Shown: positions 8,758 to 18,167 of the stretch, piece by piece
Position numbering within the stretch: position 1 is the first letter of the stretch
Layout of the letters: each line of letters starts with the position of its first letter
Assembly (NCBI RefSeq): GCF_000340885.1
Contig: NC_020291.1
Location: forward strand, 4,463,001-4,527,000
DNA length: 64,000 nucleotides
Direction: 5' to 3'
Source of the DNA: Clostridium saccharoperbutylacetonicum N1-4(HMT)
Lineage (GTDB): Bacteria; Bacillota; Clostridia; Clostridiales; Clostridiaceae
The notes under the pieces: generated by a model
Told to the model about the DNA's origin: nothing
Seen by the model: only the letters and a program-made list of their open reading frames with translations
The model's database searches: none
Program-made: the position numbers and the translations under genes

Positions 8758-10266
8758 TTATTTTTTCATTACTCTCTGGGCTGGCGAAATTGCCTTAGCT
8801 GGGCAAACAGTGCCACATAACTGACACCCAACACATTTATTTGCTATAAGCATAGGTTTGTTTGTTTTTTCATCCATCTTTATTGCTTGATGTCCACCAT
8901 CAAAGCAGGATAAATAGCATCTTCCACACCCTAAGCATTTATCTCTATCAAATTTAGGATAACAAATACCATCTCTTTCAAGTTCATCAGCAGCTACAAT
9001 ATTAGGCAAGGCTTTTCCAACCACTTCGCTTACCCTTTTATAACCTTGTGAACTTAAATATAGTTTCATTCCTTCAATTAAATCCTCAATAATCCTATAA
9101 CCATATTGCATAACTGATGTAGTTATTTGTAAATTTTCACAGCCTAAAGCTAAGAATTCTGCCGCATCTGCCCAAGTTTCAATTCCTCCCATACCACTTA
9201 TAGGTGCATCCTTTAGTTCCTTACAAACCTTCATATCTCTTATAAAACGTAAGGCTATTGGTTTTACAGCTTTTCCTGAATATCCTCCAACACTTGATTT
9301 TCCTTCTACATTTGGTGCAGATTGAAAATTTTCGAGATCTATATTCATAATGCTCTTTATTGTATTTATTGCAGCAATCCCTGTTGCACCCGCTTCCATT
9401 GCAGCCTTAGCTGGTATTTCCATATTACCAATATTCGGAGTCATCTTTGCAAGTATAGGTAAGTGTGTTCCTTTTCTTGTTGCTTTAGTATATAAATCAA
9501 CTAATTCAGGATTTTGTCCGACATCAGAGCCTAAACCTTCCCCTGTCATATGTGGACATGAGAAATTACATTCTATAATATCTGCACCTGCTTCTGTCAT
9601 AAGCTTAGCAAGTTTTGTCCATTCTTCTTCATTTTGTCCCATAATTGATGCAACAATGATTTTAGTCGGATAATCCGCCTTAAGTTGTTTTAGGAATTTT
9701 ATATTTTCTTCTAGGGTATGATCTGAAATTTGCTCTATATTTTTAAAACCTACAAAAGGTAAGTTTTCTTTAGTTAAAGCTGTAAATCTTGGAGAAACCT
9801 CCTTTGGTACAAACATTCCTATTGTCTTAAAAGCTACTCCTGCCCAGCCCATATCAAATGCCTTAGCCACCATCTCATAATTGCTTCCAACCACAGAGGA
9901 AGAAAGGAAAAATGGGTTTTCTGTATGAACTCCGCAAAAATCTATAGATAAATCAACATCATCCTCTTTAATTTTAGGTTCAGCTGCAATTGCTTTCATA
10001 ATTTTATCAATAGGTACCGGTTCATTAATTTTTCCCTTTAAACATGCCTTTATACATGCCTTATCTGCACAAGTTTCACAAGGAAGTGGATGTGGCAGTT
10101 TATTTACTGCCCCAGCCTTATTTTCAAATCTTAAAGAACGAATAATATTATCCGCTTCAAGGGTGTAGGGACAAGCTTTTCTGCAAGGAGCTTCATTACA
10201 TAGTAAGCATCCTGACACATATTCATTAATAGAAATATCTTTATTAAATAAACTACTCATTTCCAT
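8758..10266 (-). CDS. pydA: Dihydropyrimidine dehydrogenase, PreA-like with extra N-terminal Fe-S domain
   Basis: 502 residues. The centre (about 105-420) is the FMN-binding DHODH-like barrel of PreA, with the catalytic Cys237 in NFSCPH. The C-terminus carries two 4Fe-4S motifs (CLGCGRCYLSC and CVGCQLCGTVC). The first 95 residues hold a further eight-cysteine cluster region (C20, C23, C28, C32 and C63, C66, C71, C75) of the kind found at the N-terminus of PreT and animal DPD. The FAD/NADPH module of those enzymes is absent, and no PreT-like gene is nearby. It reduces uracil to dihydrouracil, first step of the pathway. The electron donor may be ferredoxin; that is inference. Confidence 0.9.
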   Translation of the reverse strand: MEMSSLFNKDISINEYVSGCLLCNEAPCRKACPYTLEADNIIRSLRFENKAGAVNKLPHPLPCETCADKACIKACLKGKINEPVPIDKIMKAIAAEPKIKEDDVDLSIDFCGVHTENPFFLSSSVVGSNYEMVAKAFDMGWAGVAFKTIGMFVPKEVSPRFTALTKENLPFVGFKNIEQISDHTLEENIKFLKQLKADYPTKIIVASIMGQNEEEWTKLAKLMTEAGADIIECNFSCPHMTGEGLGSDVGQNPELVDLYTKATRKGTHLPILAKMTPNIGNMEIPAKAAMEAGATGIAAINTIKSIMNIDLENFQSAPNVEGKSSVGGYSGKAVKPIALRFIRDMKVCKELKDAPISGMGGIETWADAAEFLALGCENLQITTSVMQYGYRIIEDLIEGMKLYLSSQGYKRVSEVVGKALPNIVAADELERDGICYPKFDRDKCLGCGRCYLSCFDGGHQAIKMDEKTNKPMLIANKCVGCQLCGTVCPAKAISPAQRVMKK

Positions 10267-10350
10267 TCATCCTTTCTAGCCCTAGATTTCATCAGTCTTT
10301 CAAACTTCAAAAATTCTATGCCTTTCAATCTATCTTATTATTTTTGATAG

Positions 10351-11718
10351 TTATTTTCGTCCTACTCTCTTTACAAATTGCCCAATACCTGGCTTTCCAA
10401 CAAAATTCCCATCCTCATATACCAAATTGCCTCTTACAAAAGTCTTTACTGGATATCCGTGAAGTTTTTTCCCTTCCCAAATAGTGTGATCATAATCTGA
10501 ATGCATGTTTTCTACTGAAATTGTGAACTCTTTATTAGGATCATAAATTACAATATCTGCATCCTTCCCAACTGCTAAAGAACCTTTATCCTCGCATCCA
10601 AATATTTTTGCTGGATTAAAGGCACATAATTCAACTGCACGATTAAAGGATATTTTTCCGTCATTAGCAGCTGAAAGCATATAAGGATATAAATTTTCTA
10701 TACCAGCACAACCATTTGGAATCTTTGTAAAATCATCCTTTCCCCAGTCCTTTTCATAACTTTGGAATGGACAGTGGTCAGTAGCTACAGTATCTATTGC
10801 TCCAGACTCTATTGCCTTCCAAAGAGCATCTTGGCTTTCTTGACCTTTCATTGGCGGAGAACATACGAAATTTCTTCCATCCTCTCTCTTATATACCTCA
10901 CAAGTAAATTCTAAATATTGAGGGCATGTTTCTATATAAATCTCATGACCATCGTTTTTTGCAGTTATTGCCGCCTCTAGGCCTTCCTTATCTGCCATAT
11001 GAACAATATACAAAGGTGCTTCCATAGATTTAGCCCAGTGAATAGCTCTTTTATCAGCTTCTGCCTCCACAAATTCTGGTCTGCTTAAATAGTGATACCA
11101 CGCTGAAGTTTTACCTTCTTTTAAGAATTGTTCGATATTTAAATCAATAACATCTGGATTTTCAGCATGAATATTAGTCATGGCACCTGTTTCTTTTGCC
11201 TTTAACAATATTTTCACTAAGGTTCCATCATCAACCATCATGCCTTCTTTTTTATATACTAAGAAACATTTAAAGCTTGTAATACCATAATTTACAGCTG
11301 CTTCAAATTCATCTAAAATGGCGCCATCATTTAAATCTGTTATACAGCAGTGAAATGCATAATCAACGCAAGCTTCTGGATCACACATTTCTTTTCTGCC
11401 TTCAATAGTTTCAATTATGCCTTTTCCTTTTCTTTGCATTGGATAATCAAAAACTGTTGTAACACCACCACAAGCTGCTGCTCTTGTGCCTGCAAGGTAG
11501 CTATCTGCTGAAACTGTTCCTCCAAAAGGCATTGCTAAATGTGTATGTGCATCAATAGCACCTGGCAAAACTAACTTTCCAGCTGCATCTACAACTTTTG
11601 CACCTTCTTCTGAAAAGCCTGTTCCAATTGCTACGATTTTTCCATTCTTTACAGCAATATCTGCTTTGTAAGATTCCACTGGTGTTACAATAGTTCCATT
11701 TTTAATAATCAAATCCAT
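10351..11718 (-). CDS. pydB: Dihydropyrimidinase (D-hydantoinase family)
   Basis: 455-residue cyclic amidohydrolase that opens dihydrouracil to N-carbamoyl-beta-alanine. The binuclear metal site is readable: HxH in DAHTHLAMPFGG, the lysine to be carbamylated in TSFKCFLVYK, further histidines in NIHAENPDV and YIVHMADKEG, and the metal Asp in TDHCPF. The frame runs up to 11769, but an AAGGAGGAG ribosome site sits properly before the ATG at 11718 (MDLIIKNGTIV), which is chosen. It lies between the transporter binding-protein gene and pydA, both on the same strand. Confidence 0.92.
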   Translation of the reverse strand: MDLIIKNGTIVTPVESYKADIAVKNGKIVAIGTGFSEEGAKVVDAAGKLVLPGAIDAHTHLAMPFGGTVSADSYLAGTRAAACGGVTTVFDYPMQRKGKGIIETIEGRKEMCDPEACVDYAFHCCITDLNDGAILDEFEAAVNYGITSFKCFLVYKKEGMMVDDGTLVKILLKAKETGAMTNIHAENPDVIDLNIEQFLKEGKTSAWYHYLSRPEFVEAEADKRAIHWAKSMEAPLYIVHMADKEGLEAAITAKNDGHEIYIETCPQYLEFTCEVYKREDGRNFVCSPPMKGQESQDALWKAIESGAIDTVATDHCPFQSYEKDWGKDDFTKIPNGCAGIENLYPYMLSAANDGKISFNRAVELCAFNPAKIFGCEDKGSLAVGKDADIVIYDPNKEFTISVENMHSDYDHTIWEGKKLHGYPVKTFVRGNLVYEDGNFVGKPGIGQFVKRVGRK

Positions 11719-11788
11719 AAGTATTCTCCTCCTTTTATATTTGGTGCTTTGGATGCAACTAACTAGCACCCAAAGCTAAAATTTAATA

Positions 11789-12862
11789 TTATTTTACAGC
11801 TTCGTCCCAATATTTTGATGTAAAGGTTGTATCATCAACTACTGGATCTTTAGCTAAATCTTTATTGTATTTCTTTAAGAAATCACCTGTTTGCTTAATT
11901 GCCTTCATATCAATTTGTCCAATTTTTGATGTATCAAAGCCTTGTGGTGCTACAAGCTTAGCAACTTCTTTCGCCATATAAACTTGGTGGTCTAAAGATA
12001 CTGATTTATCAACATCATAAACAGTCTTTCCTGCAGCTTCTGGATCTTTAACTGCGTCCTTCCAGCCTTTAATTGAAGCTTTCAAGAAACGAACCACTAA
12101 ATCTTTGTTTTTAGCTGCCCAATCAGAATTAACAAATAAACAATCTTCCATCATTGCAACATTTTCATCATTCATATCAATAATATTTAAATCTTCTTTT
12201 TTCATACCGCCTTCAAATAATAAACCTAATTCGTTATAAGTCATAGCTGACGCTGCATCAATAGAACCTTCTTTTACTTGATCCATTGTAAAATCTTGTT
12301 GTACAAGCTTTAAGTCTTTTTCTTTATCTAAGTTATATTTTGATAATAAAGCAAGTAATTCATACTCATTACCACCAAACCAATTACCGACTTTTTTACC
12401 TGCTAAATCCTTTGGTGAATTAATACCTTTTTCTTTTTTAGAAACTAAAAGCATACCTGATTTTTGAAATACTTGTGAAACCTCTTGTAAATTGTATCCT
12501 TGCGCTTGATAGGTCATTAAACTAGATACCCAAGTAACTCCTATATCTGCTACCCCGTTATATACATTTTGTTCCGGGATAATATCGCTTCCACCAGGAA
12601 GAATTTGAAGATCAATACCTTCATCTTTGTAATATCCCTTTTGTTGTGCCACATAGTAACCCATAAATTGTGATTGAGGCAGCCATTTTAATTGAAGTTT
12701 AACTTTTTGAAGTGACCCATCACTCTTTTTTGAAGTATCACTTGAGTCTGCTGCTGGTTTATCCTTGGTATCCGATGTACTTGACGAATTAGCCCCACAT
12801 CCTATAAACAGTGCCGTCATCGTCATTATAATCACAAATAAAGCTAATAATCTTTTTTTCAT
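11789..12862 (-). CDS. ABC transporter substrate-binding lipoprotein (NMT1/ThiY-like), probable pyrimidine receptor
   Basis: About 357 residues from the ATG at 12862, preceded by GGAGGAATTTATT; an ATG 15 bases upstream overlaps this ribosome site. The signal peptide ends in a lipobox (LFIGC), followed by a Ser/Thr/Asp-rich linker. The mature domain begins KLQLKWLPQSQFMGYYVAQ, the NMT1/THI5-like family that includes hydroxymethylpyrimidine and riboflavin-precursor receptors. Its position among two permeases, an ATPase and the uracil-degrading enzymes points to import of uracil, dihydropyrimidines or a related carbamoyl compound. The ligand is inferred from context only. Confidence 0.88.
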   Translation of the reverse strand: MKKRLLALFVIIMTMTALFIGCGANSSSTSDTKDKPAADSSDTSKKSDGSLQKVKLQLKWLPQSQFMGYYVAQQKGYYKDEGIDLQILPGGSDIIPEQNVYNGVADIGVTWVSSLMTYQAQGYNLQEVSQVFQKSGMLLVSKKEKGINSPKDLAGKKVGNWFGGNEYELLALLSKYNLDKEKDLKLVQQDFTMDQVKEGSIDAASAMTYNELGLLFEGGMKKEDLNIIDMNDENVAMMEDCLFVNSDWAAKNKDLVVRFLKASIKGWKDAVKDPEAAGKTVYDVDKSVSLDHQVYMAKEVAKLVAPQGFDTSKIGQIDMKAIKQTGDFLKKYNKDLAKDPVVDDTTFTSKYWDEAVK

Positions 12863-12877
12863 AATAAATTCCTCCAT

Positions 12878-13050
12878 GTCTTTAATATTTTATTTTTTTC
12901 ATGTATTTAGTATTTTTATATTTATACATGTTTCATATTTTTTATATTTTTTATTTTTGTTCATGTTTTATTTTTTTTATATTTATGTAGGTTTTAATTT
13001 TTTTATTGTGAAAATTTTAAATTTTTTTATTGTGCATATCTTTAATATCT
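12878..13050 (-). other. Very A/T-rich degenerate repeat spacer inside the pyd transporter operon
   Basis: Between the inner permease gene and the binding-protein gene lies about 170 bases of T-rich plus strand (A-rich in the message). ATGTTTTATATTTTT-like units recur about every 25-30 bases, interrupted by CATG or GTG. I see no reading frame or stable hairpin in it. It could be slipped-repeat DNA or an unstructured mRNA segment that favours high translation of the receptor gene. Confidence 0.6.
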
Positions 13051-13818
13051 TTATCTTTGTGAAGCATGCCACTTTATAGCTCTGCGTTCTACCAATATAA
13101 TAATTGAATAAAGAATGATCCCAACGACAGATGCCATAACAATATAGGTCCATCCCATGGCCATCATACCTTTTCTCAAATTATCTTTCACTCCAAAACC
13201 AATCCCTGAAGTAGATGAAGCGAAATATTCACTTATCATAGCCCCCATTATGGCCGCAGCAACATTAATTTTCAGTGCTGTAAATATACTTGGAAGACAA
13301 TTCGGCAAACGAAGCTTAAAAAATATGACTTTTTTAGAAGCTGCATAAGATTCTAATAAATCTTTTGCAAAAGGTTTTAGATCATTTAAACCGCGATATG
13401 CATTAATTGCCATGGCTGCCATGCATACAACTGTTACTACTCCCACCTTTTGAGCAAAGCCACTAGTAAACCAACGATTCATAATTGGAGATAGTGCTAC
13501 AATTGGAATTGCGTTAAAGGCTGATATTACTGTTAATCCTGTATAACCCCATTTAGGAAATTGAGTAGCTATTAAAGCAACAATAAATCCAATCAAACAA
13601 CCTAAAGCCATTCCTACTAATGCACCTGCCACTGTAACTGCCGTATCATATATTGCTTTAGAAAAATTATTTTCAAGAGTTTTTACTATTTGTGAAGGTA
13701 TTGGTAACTGAAAGGGTTTAAAACCTAATAAACTATGAATAAATCCTAATTCCCAAACCACTATTATAAGTATTCCAAAACTCAAGGGCCATAGAATGTT
13801 TTTCATTTTTTCTCCCAT
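13051..13818 (-). CDS. ABC transporter permease (pyrimidine-type importer, second subunit)
   Basis: 255-residue MetI/SsuC-type permease with about six hydrophobic helices and a cytoplasmic coupling loop (LLESYAASKKVIFFKLRLP). An AGGAG ribosome site eight bases before the ATG at 13818 supports the start. It is paired with the permease at 13942-14718; two different permeases with one ATPase and one receptor would make a heterodimeric channel. Its similarity to taurine, nitrate and thiamine-precursor permeases does not identify the cargo; the pyd enzymes around it suggest pyrimidines. Confidence 0.88.
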   Translation of the reverse strand: MGEKMKNILWPLSFGILIIVVWELGFIHSLLGFKPFQLPIPSQIVKTLENNFSKAIYDTAVTVAGALVGMALGCLIGFIVALIATQFPKWGYTGLTVISAFNAIPIVALSPIMNRWFTSGFAQKVGVVTVVCMAAMAINAYRGLNDLKPFAKDLLESYAASKKVIFFKLRLPNCLPSIFTALKINVAAAIMGAMISEYFASSTSGIGFGVKDNLRKGMMAMGWTYIVMASVVGIILYSIIILVERRAIKWHASQR

Positions 13819-13899
13819 ATCTTAATCTCCTTTCTTTAATATGAATGCTATAAAAAGAATTGTTAAAATCTTAAAGATTTCTAGATGAAATACCCATTT

Positions 13900-13931
13900 A
13901 ATGATCATTGACTATTGATCCATGATCATTA
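13900..13931 (-). repeat. Intra-operon hairpin between the two permease genes
   Basis: Perfect 10-base inverted repeat TAATGATCAT / ATGATCATTA with a 12-base loop. There is no U-run, so it is more likely an mRNA processing or stability element than a terminator. Confidence 0.55.
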
Positions 13932-13941
13932 CAATACACAT

Positions 13942-14718
13942 TTATATGGTTTGTTTTCTCCAAGGTATTAAAATCTTTTCTGCTAAAATAACAATGAAGT
14001 AACTAATGATCCCCATAAAAGCACTTGTAAATACCGAAGCCCAAAACACATCTTTTGTACCTGAATATAATGAATAAAGAAGTTTCACGCCAATTCCACC
14101 ACTTGAACCCAGCATATCTATCAAAATTGATGCTGTAATAGACATAGGCGCTGCTATCTTCAAACCTGCAAATAAATATGGAAGTGAGTATGGAATCATA
14201 AGTTTGCAATAAATACTTTTTTTCTGCGCTGCATAAGAATATAAAAGTTCCTTCTTTTCATTATCAACACTATTTAAGCCACTTAACATATTTATAGACA
14301 CTGGAAAAAATGTAATATATGCTGCTATCACTATTCTTGAAGCATCCATATCTTTAACTAGCGTAAAGATAATTGGAGCTAAGCCCAATACTGGTACCAT
14401 TTGCGATATTATTAAATAAGGGAGAGATATTTTTTCAGCAATTTTTGATAAACTCATTACAATTGCTAATAATACCCCTATAATTGTTCCAAGCGTAAAC
14501 CCCATAACTGCCCTTGAAAATGTAAGGCCCGCAGCTCCCATTAATTCCGAAAAATTTTGTGCAATTGACATCACTACAACATGAGGATATGGCAATTTTG
14601 CTGAAGCCATAGGATCTTTAGCTACCTTATCTAGAAAGAAAGCAATTAATTCCCAAACTAGAATAATACCAATAGTCCAGACCAAATTAATCTTATATTT
14701 TTCTTTCTTAGTAATCAT
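13942..14718 (-). CDS. ABC transporter permease (pyrimidine-type importer, first subunit)
   Basis: 258-residue permease with the same fold as its downstream neighbour; coupling loop ELLYSYAAQKKSIYCKLMIP. Its ATG at 14718 follows the ATPase stop by two bases, and its GGGGGTG ribosome site overlaps the end of that gene, so the two are translationally coupled. It acts in the cytoplasmic membrane with the ATPase at 14721 and the receptor at 11789. Confidence 0.88.
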   Translation of the reverse strand: MITKKEKYKINLVWTIGIILVWELIAFFLDKVAKDPMASAKLPYPHVVVMSIAQNFSELMGAAGLTFSRAVMGFTLGTIIGVLLAIVMSLSKIAEKISLPYLIISQMVPVLGLAPIIFTLVKDMDASRIVIAAYITFFPVSINMLSGLNSVDNEKKELLYSYAAQKKSIYCKLMIPYSLPYLFAGLKIAAPMSITASILIDMLGSSGGIGVKLLYSLYSGTKDVFWASVFTSAFMGIISYFIVILAEKILIPWRKQTI

Positions 14719-14720
14719 AC

Positions 14721-15536
14721 CTACACCCCCTCAAAGCTGTTTCTTATCTTGGTTATATAGTCATAGAATTTTGTTGTTTGCTTTGATTCCATATTTCTTG
14801 GTCTTGGTATATTAATATCAATTACTGCTGAAACACGTCCTGGATGTGGAGAAAGCACTACTACTTTATCTGATAAAAATACTGCTTCAGAAATATTATG
14901 AGTTACAAAGATTACAGTCTTTTTTGTCTTTGTCCATATATTTAATAAATCCTCATGAAGCTTTTCCCGCGTAAACTCATCTAAAGCCGAAAACGGCTCA
15001 TCCATAAGTAGTATTTCTGGATTGATTGCTAGTGCTCTTGCAATTCCTACTCTTTGCTGCATGCCTCCACTAAGTTCATAAGGATAATGCTTTCCAAAGT
15101 TTGTGAGTCCAACTAAATCAAGCATTTCAGTAACTTTTTCGGTACGTTTAGATTTTGGCATCCCTAAAAGCTCCATAGGCATACATACATTTCTTCTCAC
15201 TGTTCTCCAATCATATAAAACTGGATTTTGAAATACTATCCCGTATTTTTTTTGTAGTCTTATATCTCTTGGAGTTTGACCTCTTACTATAATTTTTCCA
15301 CTTGATGGTTGAAGCAAATCTGCTATAATTCTAAGCAAAGTAGTTTTGCCACATCCTGAAGGTCCAAGCAGTGAAATAAATTCTCCCTCTTTAATTTCTA
15401 AATTTACATCTTTAAGTGCTGTTACTGGTTCTCCTCCATTTTTATCTTGATAAATCATACTTAAATCTTCTATTTTGATTTCTATGTTTTCTTCCATTGA
15501 CTTTGGAAGTTCGACTTCTTTTAATATTGTATTCAT
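14721..15536 (-). CDS. ABC transporter ATPase (nitrate/taurine/pyrimidine class)
   Basis: 271 residues with intact Walker A (GPSGCGKTT), signature (LSGGMQQRVG), Walker B (ILLMDEP) and switch histidine (FVTHN). It lacks CBS or regulatory domains, in contrast with the osmolyte ATPase elsewhere in the window. It heads the transporter block. The terminator at 15603-15637 separates it from pydE, so it either has its own promoter in 15537-15600 or depends on read-through; I do not see a convincing promoter there. Confidence 0.88.
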   Translation of the reverse strand: MNTILKEVELPKSMEENIEIKIEDLSMIYQDKNGGEPVTALKDVNLEIKEGEFISLLGPSGCGKTTLLRIIADLLQPSSGKIIVRGQTPRDIRLQKKYGIVFQNPVLYDWRTVRRNVCMPMELLGMPKSKRTEKVTEMLDLVGLTNFGKHYPYELSGGMQQRVGIARALAINPEILLMDEPFSALDEFTREKLHEDLLNIWTKTKKTVIFVTHNISEAVFLSDKVVVLSPHPGRVSAVIDINIPRPRNMESKQTTKFYDYITKIRNSFEGV

Positions 15537-15602
15537 TTATTTTAACCTCCTTTTATCCTGGAACATTTCACATCTATGAATAAAAGCAATGGCTTTTTTC
15601 AT

Positions 15603-15637
15603 AAAAAAATAGCGCAAAACTTTTTAGGTCTTGCGCC
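15603..15637 (-). terminator. Terminator between pydE and the transporter genes
   Basis: On the minus strand GGCGCAA and TTGCGCT pair around a 13-base loop and are followed at once by ATTTTTTT. It begins eight bases after the pydE stop. It should reduce transcription of the downstream transporter and catabolic genes relative to pydD-pydE. Confidence 0.8.
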
Positions 15638-15644
15638 ATTGCAA

Positions 15645-16799
15645 TTAATTCCATAACTTACTATATATATTTAACAAATCACCTTTATTAACCTCTTTTA
15701 TAGTATTCGATGGGCTTCCACTGCTCATTGCATCTTCTGCCATTTTCTCTACTACCTTATCAAATTCCTCTTTATTAATTCCATATTCCTTTAAGGTAGG
15801 AATTTCACAAATACTGCATAGCTCAGTAAGTTTTTCTAAAAAAGCTTCTGCAGCTTCTTTGTCATTTTTTTCATCAGCTGCTGCACCAATTGCTCTCCCT
15901 ATAGCTCCAAAACGTTCATAAGTTCCATCCAAAACATAAGATAAACATTCCTTTATAAGCATAGCATTTGAAATTCCATGAGCTACATGAAATAATGCTC
16001 CAATCGGTCTGCTCATTCCATGTACTATTGTTACCGAGGAATTATTTATACACACTCCTGCTTCATAAGCTGCTATTGCCATTTCCTCTCTTGCCTCTTT
16101 GTCTTCACCATCCGCATAAGCCAGAGGTAAATATTTAAATATCCTCTTTATTGCAGACAATGCAAAGGTGTCTGTTAGCGGGCTTGCTTTTTTTGAAGTA
16201 TAAGCTTCCACTGCATGAGTAAGTGCATCCATACCTGTTGCAGCAGTTACAGTCTTTGGCGCTGTACTAGTAAAGCTTGGGTCAATAATAGCTAAATCAG
16301 GCAGCAATGCTTCCCCCTTTAGAAGCATTTTTATATTTCTTTTTGAATCTGTAATTACTGTAAATTTTGTAGCTTCAGATCCTGTACCTGCCGTAGTTGG
16401 TATTAACACCATTGGTGGGAAATCGCCTTCAATAACTTTTCCCATATAGTCACATATTTCACCTTCTAATTTTGTCATTGCTGCAATTGCTTTACAACTA
16501 TCTAGTGGACTACCTCCGCCTATAGCTATTAAAAAATCACAATTTGATGCTTTATATGCCTTTACTCCACTTTCAATCATAAGCTCTGTTGGTTCGCCTG
16601 TAATATCATTAAATACTTCAAAAGCAATTTCCCATTTAGTTAGATAATCTGTAAGAATTTTAACGGTACCTGCCTTTGTAACATTTTTTCCTGAAATCAC
16701 AAAAGCTTTTTTACCAAAAGTCTTTATTACATTTTCACTTGCTTCTAATGCATTATCTCCAAAAATTGTTTTCCCTGGTAAACTAAATTCATAAGCCAT
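15645..16799 (-). CDS. pydE: Iron-containing alcohol dehydrogenase, probable malonate semialdehyde reductase
   Basis: 384-residue group III (Fe-dependent) alcohol dehydrogenase. The NAD(P)-binding GGGSPLDSCKAIA and the metal-binding histidines in GMDALTHAVEAYTS and ALFHVAHGISNAML are in place. It follows the aminotransferase gene with 14 bases between them. In characterised bacterial pyd clusters such an enzyme reduces malonate semialdehyde to 3-hydroxypropionate, disposing of the carbon skeleton after nitrogen is taken from beta-alanine. The assignment rests on neighbours; the fold alone would allow other aldehydes. Confidence 0.85.
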   Translation of the reverse strand: MAYEFSLPGKTIFGDNALEASENVIKTFGKKAFVISGKNVTKAGTVKILTDYLTKWEIAFEVFNDITGEPTELMIESGVKAYKASNCDFLIAIGGGSPLDSCKAIAAMTKLEGEICDYMGKVIEGDFPPMVLIPTTAGTGSEATKFTVITDSKRNIKMLLKGEALLPDLAIIDPSFTSTAPKTVTAATGMDALTHAVEAYTSKKASPLTDTFALSAIKRIFKYLPLAYADGEDKEAREEMAIAAYEAGVCINNSSVTIVHGMSRPIGALFHVAHGISNAMLIKECLSYVLDGTYERFGAIGRAIGAAADEKNDKEAAEAFLEKLTELCSICEIPTLKEYGINKEEFDKVVEKMAEDAMSSGSPSNTIKEVNKGDLLNIYSKLWN

Positions 16800-16813
16800 C
16801 TAATTCACCTCAT

Positions 16814-18139
16814 TTAAATATATTCTTTATCAACAATACTTAGTACTTCATCAAGCTTAGTAAGTTCTTCTTCTAATTGTTCTTTTGTAATAATTAATGG
16901 TGGTGCTACTAATATCATATTTTCATGAGAATAAGTCATAAACTTTCTTTCTTTTAGTAGTCCTATAATTTTCCCCATTATTCCTTCTGGATCTTTACCA
17001 TACAGTACTAGTGGTTCTTTAGTTTCCTTATCCTTTACTAGTTCAACTGCTGAAAATAGTCCAATATATCTTACATCACCAACACTTGGGTGAGAAGCTT
17101 TCATAGCTTCTAATTTTTCTCCAAGAACTTTTCCAACTTTATTAACATTTTCTAAAATATTAGCTTCTTCATAGTAATTTACTGTAGCAACTCCTGCTGC
17201 ACAAGCTAAAGGATGCCCACTATAAGTTAACCCACAAGATAATAAATTATCCTCAAAATATTCTGCTATTTCCTTTGATACAACAACCCCTCCAAGTTGA
17301 ACATAACCACAGGTAACACCTTTTGCAAATGTTACTATATCTGGTTTTACATCAAAATTCTCAAATGCGAACATCTTTCCAGTTCTTCCCCAGCCTGTCA
17401 TTACTTCATCACAAATCATTAATATATTGAATTCATCACATAAAGCTCTGACTCCTGGAAGATATCCTTTTGGTGGTATAATAACACCATTTGATCCAGT
17501 TATTGTTTCAAGGACAATTGCTGCTACACTGTCTGGTCCTTCATAAATAATTTGTTCTCTAAGCTTTGCCAAATAATATTTTGTTGCAGATTCTTCTGAT
17601 TCAAATTTTATTGGTTCCCTATAAATGTATGGATCAAAGAATTTCACAAAACCAGGAATTCCTGGTTCCAATGCGTATCGTCTAGGTTCCCCTGTTAAGT
17701 TTCCTGAACCAAAGGATGATCCATGATAGCTTCTGTAACGACTAAAAACTTTTGATTTTCCTGTAAACATCCTTGCAATTTTTATAGCATTTTCGTTTGA
17801 TTCTGCTCCTGCATTTGTAAAAAATACTTTTCCCATATTATCTGGCATTAATTCCACTATTTTTTTTGCAAGCTTTGCTCTAGGTTCAGCCCCATAAGAT
17901 GGCCCTACAAAACAATACTTATCCACCTGCTCTTTAATTGCATCTCCTATTGCTTTATTTCCAAAACCAAGATTCATATTTACAAGCTGAGAAGACATAT
18001 CTGAATAACAATTTCCTTCATAATCCCAAAAATAAATACCATCAGCTTTTTCTATTGGAATAGGATTTATATTTCTTTGTTTGCTCCAAGATTGTAAACT
18101 ATATTTTTTTAATGTACTCTTAATTTCCTCACCATTCAT
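16814..18139 (-). CDS. pydD: Class III aminotransferase, probable beta-alanine transaminase
   Basis: About 441 residues from the ATG at 18139, eight bases after an AAGGGAG ribosome site; the frame extends three codons further. PLP-fold features: GAESNENAIKIAR, CDEVMTGWGRTGK and the Schiff-base lysine in TFAKGVTCGY. It should move the amino group of beta-alanine to pyruvate or 2-oxoglutarate, giving malonate semialdehyde for PydE. The acceptor cannot be read from sequence. It is the first enzyme gene downstream of the regulator and has its own promoter with an attenuator-like hairpin in the leader. Confidence 0.87.
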   Translation of the reverse strand: MNGEEIKSTLKKYSLQSWSKQRNINPIPIEKADGIYFWDYEGNCYSDMSSQLVNMNLGFGNKAIGDAIKEQVDKYCFVGPSYGAEPRAKLAKKIVELMPDNMGKVFFTNAGAESNENAIKIARMFTGKSKVFSRYRSYHGSSFGSGNLTGEPRRYALEPGIPGFVKFFDPYIYREPIKFESEESATKYYLAKLREQIIYEGPDSVAAIVLETITGSNGVIIPPKGYLPGVRALCDEFNILMICDEVMTGWGRTGKMFAFENFDVKPDIVTFAKGVTCGYVQLGGVVVSKEIAEYFEDNLLSCGLTYSGHPLACAAGVATVNYYEEANILENVNKVGKVLGEKLEAMKASHPSVGDVRYIGLFSAVELVKDKETKEPLVLYGKDPEGIMGKIIGLLKERKFMTYSHENMILVAPPLIITKEQLEEELTKLDEVLSIVDKEYI

Positions 18140-18167
18140 TTTTAACACTCCCTTACTTTCTGCATAT

